From contig SMSO01000004.1 in the NCBI GenBank assembly GCA_004764695.1, forward strand, positions 1,515,501-1,579,500: DNA of 64,000 bases, in the 5' to 3' direction. A model generated the notes under the pieces. It saw only the letters and a program-made list of their open reading frames with translations. It was not told where the DNA came from and did not search any database. The first letter of the stretch is position 1; each line of letters opens with the position of its first letter. Position numbers and translations under genes: made by a program. Origin of the DNA: Schizochytrium sp. TIO01 (lineage: Eukaryota > Sar > Bigyra > Thraustochytrida > Thraustochytriidae). Below are positions 58,083 through 64,000 of the stretch, piece by piece.

Positions 58083-59591
58083 TTATTTATCCTTTTTACT
58101 ATCTATTGTCTCAGCTTCGTTCTCGCGAGATGATGGATCATCGCCGGTGATATCAATCAAGGTGTCTTCAACAACAAAATTGTTGAGGGCCTTGACTTCA
58201 CCCTTATAAACTGCAAAGCCGAAGGAGGCGATAAGGATATATGGAACGATATAGAGAAGGGCAGGTTGAGCATGGTTGAAAACAAGCATGACCACAACCG
58301 TGGTCACAAGACTCAAGGTATAGGCCACCATTGTAACATTCAGGAAGGAGTATTTGTTGGTCTTTGCAAACTCCTTTCGCTGCACGTCGTATTTAGCAAG
58401 GAAGGCAATCGTGAGACCGGGGACCACAATATCTCCAAGGCCAAGCATTGAGAACATCATGTTGCCGCAACCATCCTGAGCGCGAGGGAACATGAGTTTA
58501 ATGGGGGCCTCCACGCCTGTGGCGACTGTAACCATAACGTTGCTTCCAAAAACAGAGGTACTGCCGAAGACCCAGAAGCAATCGTATGCAAAAAGTCCAA
58601 CTAACATGATCACACCAGTCTTGTAGGATGAGATACCAATATGCTTGATGCCCAGGAGGCAAAACGAGAGGCCCATAACGTTATTAACGATCCAGTCTTT
58701 CGTTTGAATATAGTAGACACCAAGCACAGCAGAGACCAGATAGGCGAGAACATCGATCCAGGTGACTTCTACGTCGAAATAGGGAATGCGAAAAAGAGTT
58801 CGAAAGCGGCCAAGACCACGGCTGTTGTAAAGAACGGCCACAAGTTGCCCTGCATTGATTCCAAGACCGTTAGTGCACATTATTACAACGTAGCAACTGA
58901 AAAGGTATTTGATGAGCTCTGAGTCAATGTACTTGTAAATAACAAAAAGACCAAAAAGGACCGCCGAGCCGATGACAGGAAACATATAGGCATCGTTGTC
59001 CTGCAAGGATGACTGTCCCAAGTCCTCGTCGCGTTCCTCGTCCTCTACATCCTCCTTATCCGGTCTACAGTAGAGCCATACTGCGTGCTTGGAAGACAAA
59101 TAGACACAAACAATCGAAAGTAGCAGCAAATGAATTGAAGGCTGCAGGGCCTGAAACGTAAGTTTACTCTCGCTCTCTACGGCGTCGAGCTTGAGTTTCC
59201 ATGCGGCATTCTTCGGATGGCCCACAGGATACTTGAATTCGGCAGTATCCTCCGCTGTATCCTTAGGCTCAACAAGGGCAGAGTTCTTTACCCATTGTGA
59301 GCCATCTTCTGACAGGTGCTCCCCATAATGCGGGTGACACTTCGGAAACGGACCCAATTTTACCGGATCAAAGTCCTCCAGCCGGATCAACTGTCCATCG
59401 TCTTTCTCATAAAACCCCTCAGGAACCTTGTGCGTCATGAGGAATGAAAGCCCAACAAAGAAGAGCACAATGCACGTCAAAAGAACATACAGAAGGAGAA
59501 CCTGGAGGCGCAACCCACGTGGTCTCACCGGACGGTCAGGCACCTCATCCGGCCGCAATTCCCGCTCCTGAGAAGCGGCATCCACACCCAT
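58083..59591 (-). CDS. Signal peptide peptidase (intramembrane aspartyl protease)
   Basis: Single exon, 502 residues. Catalytic motifs of presenilin-type proteases are intact: YD with Asp337 in FAYDCFWVFG, GLGD with Asp387 in MLGLGDIVVPG, and the PALL motif at 443-446. Hydrophobic segments at about 28-52, 150-175, 203-221, 228-256, 275-295, 300-320, 325-345, 383-400, 415-438 and 441-460 fit a nine-transmembrane SPP with one extra N-terminal membrane anchor. The stretch at about 53-145 between the first two segments is longer than in human SPP. The C-terminus ends KKDK, a dilysine KKXX ER-retrieval signal as in human SPP (KKEK). SPP cleaves remnant signal peptides and some tail-anchored proteins in the ER membrane. 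The start ATG is the first in frame. Confidence 0.96.
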   Translation of the reverse strand: MGVDAASQERELRPDEVPDRPVRPRGLRLQVLLLYVLLTCIVLFFVGLSFLMTHKVPEGFYEKDDGQLIRLEDFDPVKLGPFPKCHPHYGEHLSEDGSQWVKNSALVEPKDTAEDTAEFKYPVGHPKNAAWKLKLDAVESESKLTFQALQPSIHLLLLSIVCVYLSSKHAVWLYCRPDKEDVEDEERDEDLGQSSLQDNDAYMFPVIGSAVLFGLFVIYKYIDSELIKYLFSCYVVIMCTNGLGINAGQLVAVLYNSRGLGRFRTLFRIPYFDVEVTWIDVLAYLVSAVLGVYYIQTKDWIVNNVMGLSFCLLGIKHIGISSYKTGVIMLVGLFAYDCFWVFGSTSVFGSNVMVTVATGVEAPIKLMFPRAQDGCGNMMFSMLGLGDIVVPGLTIAFLAKYDVQRKEFAKTNKYSFLNVTMVAYTLSLVTTVVVMLVFNHAQPALLYIVPYILIASFGFAVYKGEVKALNNFVVEDTLIDITGDDPSSRENEAETIDSKKDK

Positions 59592-61716
59592 CGTGGCCTG
59601 CTCTTATTTGTTTACTTCTAAAGCAATATCTTGCTAGGAACAGGGTTTTACTCAGTCCAAAATTCACGTACGTATCCTTCTACGTAGACGTTCCTATGTT
59701 CTCGCTCCCTTGAAAAGTCTCTTCAAGATATAGTCAAAGTCGAGAATTCCAACCTCTGCCTCGTAATTGGAATTAATGATCAACGACGTTGCGGAAACCA
59801 CAACCAGTCTTGCCAACCCTGGCCTCTATACCGTGTGTGAGAACGTAGGTGCCTCTATAAGCCGGTAAATCGCAAGCGTGTTGCAGTAGGTCTGTTGTCG
59901 TCACCGTTATTGGCAAAGCTGCTGTTCTTGCACAAGACAACCAGTAAGAGATTAATCTGACTCCTGCCGGGGAGGCTGTGTGCACAGTTGATGCTGAGCA
60001 CACAAATGCCTCCACACACTAGGTCTTACCTGCCGCCTCTCCTGTCTCCCTTACCTCGCTGGCCGAGGCGAGGTCAAGCTGAGCGCGAGCAACGGGTTTG
60101 TCTCTGCCTCTTGTGCTGTTTCGTTCTGTTCGACGAAAATTTCTGTGACCACTTTATTCAGCCTCCTATACCTATAACCTACTGTATCAAGCTTCGTATT
60201 GTAGCCTATAGTAGAGCTTACTTATTATGTTTAATTCCACTCAGATCCTTCAAGTTGTTTCCCCTTTACTTTTTTTGAGAGTATACTCTGAGTATTAGTA
60301 TGCGGAGTTAGAAAGAACTTCGTTCATGGCAGTATGCAAAATGAGGGCGAGACGAAGCGAGAGCGATCTGTGGAGATTCTCATGAAGAATTCGAAGGAGA
60401 TGCAGGTGAAAGATTTGTTGGCTGCAGTTTAGGAGGCTAACGTAAATGGTGGAGAGCTGTTGAGCCGAAGACGGAGATTGTGGAGGCGAAATGGAGGCCT
60501 TGCAGAGCTGGTTTTTAATTTTCCAGGAGGTCATTTGAGGACAGCGTGGAAGCTATCTTCCACCGCTATTAATGCTTATACTAATGAAGATTAAAGGCCT
60601 CATACAATTCAACATGGTCGTTGAAGAAGCTAGACTCTGAAAAGATAACGTTGTGGACATTCTGACCATAAGGACAGTGGTGATACCTGGATACCTACTG
60701 GACTACTGGTAAATAGAAAAAGGCGGCCTCTAGCGTGAGCGATCAGTGTCGAGATATCGATTGCAAATGGATTTGCTGAAATGCTATTGTAATTGAAAAC
60801 GCAGGGAGAACGAAGTGACGGACGTCATCCCAAGAAACATATATACCTAGCATGGCAATCTCAAATGAGACTGATTTTCACCCTGCACGTGCAAAAATAA
60901 CCTGCCTCTATTCAACCTTCGTTTTCACACATTAAAGACCTCCACGGATGCACTCTTCAACATTTACCCAAACATCGCAACCAGGTACTATCTAGACATA
61001 GATAGCCACTAGCTAACCGCTGGTCATTAGTAGTCATGAGTGATTCTTTTGGCTTGAGTTTCTATAAAACCCAAGCTAAAAGAGTTAAAGGAGTTGCCTC
61101 TGCGAATGGTAATAGTAATTGTGGCTGACCTGGTACTTCTAAATTCCTAATTTCCCAGTTCAGTCCAAATTCGCTCTTAATTCTGACCCATGGCATAGCT
61201 CATCAATAAAGCTGTGCAATTATAGCAAAGGGCGCTTTGGCTTTATCTTTACCATGAGATTACAACACGAAATTCAAGCAATACTACACGCTTCGTTGAA
61301 ATAGAGTTGAAGGGTCGATACTTGATAAAAATATACACAGAAGTATAAATACGACTATCATTTAACCAAAACACTAGCAATTAGCGTTTCGAAACCGTTT
61401 TCAACTGGGCATTGTAGCGAGCGCAGTGGGTTCGCTGGCAGGCGGAAGATGGGGCTTCCCACCTAAGATGGTGCAGTATTAAGCCTGTATGAGCTAAATA
61501 ATCACAACGAGGCGTCTGAAGAGCAGAGTGCAAAGCAATCTCTCAATAATCTTCGTTGACTACAGTAAAGGTCTTCGTCGCGCAATTTGTAGCTGCGCTT
61601 GACGCTGGTTACGGCTTGAAGCCGTGGATGAGAGATACAACTCAACCTTCTGACGTGACAATTTTGGATTCGGTTTCGCAGAGCTTGGCAAACTGGTGTG
61701 GATTGAAGAGATCAAT
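59592..61716. other. Divergent 2.1-kb spacer
   Basis: Between the 5' ends of signal peptide peptidase and PEX14. A minus-strand open segment at 59773-60015 lacks an ATG and has no recognisable domain; the others are shorter. It should hold both promoters and possibly a 5' noncoding exon of PEX14. Confidence 0.55.
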
Positions 61717-64000
61717 ATGCGGGAGGACCAGGTGAGCAATGGCGTGACTTTTTTGACGCACCCTAAAGTGCAGAATGCACCATTTGAAGAGCGTTTGGTC
61801 TTTTTGAGAAACAAAGGTCTTACTGAAGATGAGATTCAGGAGGCAGTTCGAAGGTCCAAGGGGTCTGGTGACGAGAAGTCTGGCGAATCTAACACTGAGA
61901 GTCACACTCCCGGTACTCCCGGCGCTTCTGACCAACATGGAGGTCAACAACCTCAAAACAATGCCCCTCCACATTTCCCAAGAGCAGTAACGGTCCCACC
62001 TCCACCTGTTCAAGATGAATCTTCCTGGGTGTCAAAGTATCTTGTCCCTGGCACTCTGGCACTCTCAGCTGGGGCTGGTATGGCGTTTTTGTACAAAACG
62101 ATGGTGCTTAAGGAAAACATGGGTGGCCCTCGACAGTGGTTTGGGCCTGGGCCGCCGCCTCCGGGCGTATATGGGCCTGGAATGCCCATGCAGCAACAGC
62201 AGCAAATGTTGCAAAATCCTTTTGAGGCCACCAATAACGGCCAACAACAGATTCCGCAGAATGCGACAAACGCTGCTAGTATCAACAATAACAAGTCTTT
62301 GCCAGGTGCGCCAGGTGCTATGGAAGCATTGGTTAGCCAAGGCAAGCCAATTCCAAGCCTCGCTCAATTTGAAAAAGACCAGGCAAGTGGTCGTGAAAGC
62401 AACAGCACCTCTGTAGTCCCATACGAGTCTGGCTCAATGTTTGGCAGCGCACCGTACGCTTCTGGACAAACTTTTGGGGGAGATTTGACAGCAACAGGGT
62501 TTGGAGGTAGTGACGAGTCTAGGGGCTTCTCTTCAATCATTGCAAAGCAAACTGAGCTATTGCAGGATGTCAGCAACTCACTCAAATCAGTGACTACACA
62601 GCTTGCCGATATTAAATCAGAGCAAATGCTTGGTGGCGGTGGTTTTGGAATGAGTACCTCGGGATCTACGCAGGCCATGCTTGCAAACCTCTCGCAGACT
62701 ACCAGCGACCTCAAGGCCGAGATGAACACTCTTAAGATGCTTATTCTTTCCGGTAAGCTTGGTGGTAGCAATGGAGGTACACCGAACGAAGACGAGATTC
62801 GAAAGCTGCTTGGACCAATCGATGAAAAGCTCGCACAACAGCAGCAGAATCGTAACCAACTTGACCAACTCATCAAGGCCACCTCAGGAGCAACTTCGGA
62901 GGAAACTGCTCCCACTGCTGCTGAGGAGGAACAACCTCAAGCAGACCCAGAGCCAGAGACGGATGAAAAGATTGCCCAGGAGAAGATTCACGCGTCTCGC
63001 ACCGCCCTTGCGGAGATGGTGAAGGCCTGCCCTGCTGATAAATTGCGACCTGCAGTCAACATCCTTCTTCTTTATTTGCGAAACCTCGCGAAGGACCCGG
63101 AGGTGCCTCGCTATGGACGAATTGCCCGTACCAATCAAAGTTATATCAACAATCTAGGCGAGGTTGAGCATCACTTAGAACTCCTCAAGGCTAACGGATT
63201 CGAGGAGCGCAACCCTGGTGGCTTTGTTCGTGCTCCTACGTTGGAGTGGTCCGAGAAGTGGCGCGAGAACAAGGACAAATGGGCTCTCCAGGTTCTCAAA
63301 GACACAATTACGAACCTTGAGACTGTCAACAAGCAGGGTGCTTCTGCAGCACCTGCTGCCACCTCTGCACCCGCTGCTTCCCCAACTCCCCCGCCAGTGG
63401 CATCCACTCCGACACCACCTCCACAGGCAACCACAAGTTCTCCTTCTTCGACTTCTGTGGCGAGCAAACCTAAGCAATCCTCTTTTGTTGCCCCGCCTTT
63501 TACAATCCCAAGTGTCCCCAGTCCGCCCTTGTCCTCGGCAACTGAGAGTGCTAGTTCCCAGGCTGCTAATGATGTTAGGTCAACTCCTGCACAGCAAGCG
63601 AATGGTTCTACTGAAACAAGTTCTGAAGAGCCTCGGTACCCGCTCTCATACAGTGAGATTTGCAAGTACGTGCAAAAGGGCCAGGAACCTCCTGGTATCA
63701 AGAAGGTACCTGACTCCCTGTCGGGCGACCCTCCTTCTGCAGCTACCATGGCTCCCTTGCGAAAGCCTTGGGAGCGCCAAGAAAATGCCACCCAGGATGA
63801 GCAACCTGAACAAGAGAACACATTCCAATTTTTTGCTCAGAACGGTGCTGTGAACCCTGCACCGCAAGATGTGGTCCAGGATGTGCCTTATGACTACGCC
63901 GGCTATGGGGGATACCAGCATAATGGGTACGGAGGATACTCAAAGGCTACTATCGAGGAAATCAACGAGGACCAGGATCCATCGGAAGCAGCTCCAGAGG
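61717..64000 (+). CDS. PEX14: PEX14 peroxisomal docking protein, long form with PUB-like and KPWE regions (partial)
   Basis: Open from the ATG at 61717 to the window edge (761 residues visible, no stop). The frame upstream is open only to about 61650 without another ATG. Residues about 3-45 are the PEX14 N-terminal helical domain that binds WxxxF motifs of PEX5 (NGVTFLTHPKV, FEERLVFLRNKGLTEDEIQEA). A Pro-rich segment precedes a membrane segment at about 108-127. Gln/Gly/Asn-rich and coiled-coil stretches follow (about 270-310). Residues about 425-515 resemble a PUB domain (NILLLYLRNLAKDPEVPRYG, RIARTNQSYINNL, then KANGFEER). After a Pro/Ser/Ala-rich linker, YPLSYSEICKYV, PGIKKVPDSL (from 659) and KPWE (683-686) form the PEX14-like KPWE domain. 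PEX14 with PEX13 docks receptor-cargo complexes on peroxisomes. It is far longer than human PEX14 (377 residues). Confidence 0.93.
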   Translation, partial: MREDQVSNGVTFLTHPKVQNAPFEERLVFLRNKGLTEDEIQEAVRRSKGSGDEKSGESNTESHTPGTPGASDQHGGQQPQNNAPPHFPRAVTVPPPPVQDESSWVSKYLVPGTLALSAGAGMAFLYKTMVLKENMGGPRQWFGPGPPPPGVYGPGMPMQQQQQMLQNPFEATNNGQQQIPQNATNAASINNNKSLPGAPGAMEALVSQGKPIPSLAQFEKDQASGRESNSTSVVPYESGSMFGSAPYASGQTFGGDLTATGFGGSDESRGFSSIIAKQTELLQDVSNSLKSVTTQLADIKSEQMLGGGGFGMSTSGSTQAMLANLSQTTSDLKAEMNTLKMLILSGKLGGSNGGTPNEDEIRKLLGPIDEKLAQQQQNRNQLDQLIKATSGATSEETAPTAAEEEQPQADPEPETDEKIAQEKIHASRTALAEMVKACPADKLRPAVNILLLYLRNLAKDPEVPRYGRIARTNQSYINNLGEVEHHLELLKANGFEERNPGGFVRAPTLEWSEKWRENKDKWALQVLKDTITNLETVNKQGASAAPAATSAPAASPTPPPVASTPTPPPQATTSSPSSTSVASKPKQSSFVAPPFTIPSVPSPPLSSATESASSQAANDVRSTPAQQANGSTETSSEEPRYPLSYSEICKYVQKGQEPPGIKKVPDSLSGDPPSAATMAPLRKPWERQENATQDEQPEQENTFQFFAQNGAVNPAPQDVVQDVPYDYAGYGGYQHNGYGGYSKATIEEINEDQDPSEAAPE

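Noticed and set aside
59773-60015. An 80-codon minus-strand frame upstream of signal peptide peptidase
   Set aside because: It has no ATG start, no domain, and no convincing splice partner.
1-64000. CRISPR arrays, bacterial operons, phage or integrated viral genes
   Set aside because: No regularly spaced repeats with unique spacers, no ribosome-binding-site-led gene strings and no viral hallmark genes were seen; the sequence is eukaryotic.

Overview
This is a eukaryotic nuclear window from what looks like a flagellated, heterotrophic protist. The evidence is spliceosomal introns (GTAAGT, GTACGT, GTAGGT or GTGAGT donors; AG acceptors), a radial-spoke protein of motile cilia (RSPH9), nucleolar IMP4, peroxisomal PEX14 and an ER signal peptide peptidase. 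A labyrinthulomycete/thraustochytrid-type stramenopile is my best guess. That is inference from the mix of genes and architectures, not a sequence match.

Layout. Positions 1 to about 24 kb form a gene-poor domain with very many di- to pentanucleotide, mostly tetranucleotide, microsatellites; I could not support any gene there. About 24 to 27.9 kb is A+T-richer, repeat-poor and also without a supportable gene. From 27.9 to 48.4 kb the window is gene-dense: a secreted ML-domain lipid-binding protein (+), RSPH9 (-), a possible tiny two-exon gene (-), ataxin-3/Josephin deubiquitinase (-), nitronate monooxygenase (+), IMP4 (-), a 67-aa hypothetical ORF (+), an FSH1 hydrolase-RWD-Obg-like GTPase fusion (-), an eIF3g-like protein without RRM (-) and an ABCC-type exporter (-). 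A second gene-poor stretch (48.4-52.7 kb) carries a decayed leucine-rich-repeat relic. It is followed by the most striking gene, a 13-exon LRR-Roc-COR-TIR protein (+, 52.7-57.7 kb). Then come signal peptide peptidase (-) and the start of a very long PEX14 (+) that contains a PUB-like domain and a C-terminal KPWE motif and runs off the end of the window.

There are no operons. Neighbours are mostly convergent or divergent with short spacers, and introns are about 70-480 nt. The genes serve separate housekeeping roles (cilia, ribosome assembly, translation, proteolysis, peroxisome import, lipid handling, export). The LRR-Roc-COR-TIR gene stands apart as a candidate NLR-like sensor: repeat ectodomain, GTPase switch and a TIR domain that keeps its candidate catalytic glutamate, with nearly every LRR on its own 84-nt phase-2 exon.
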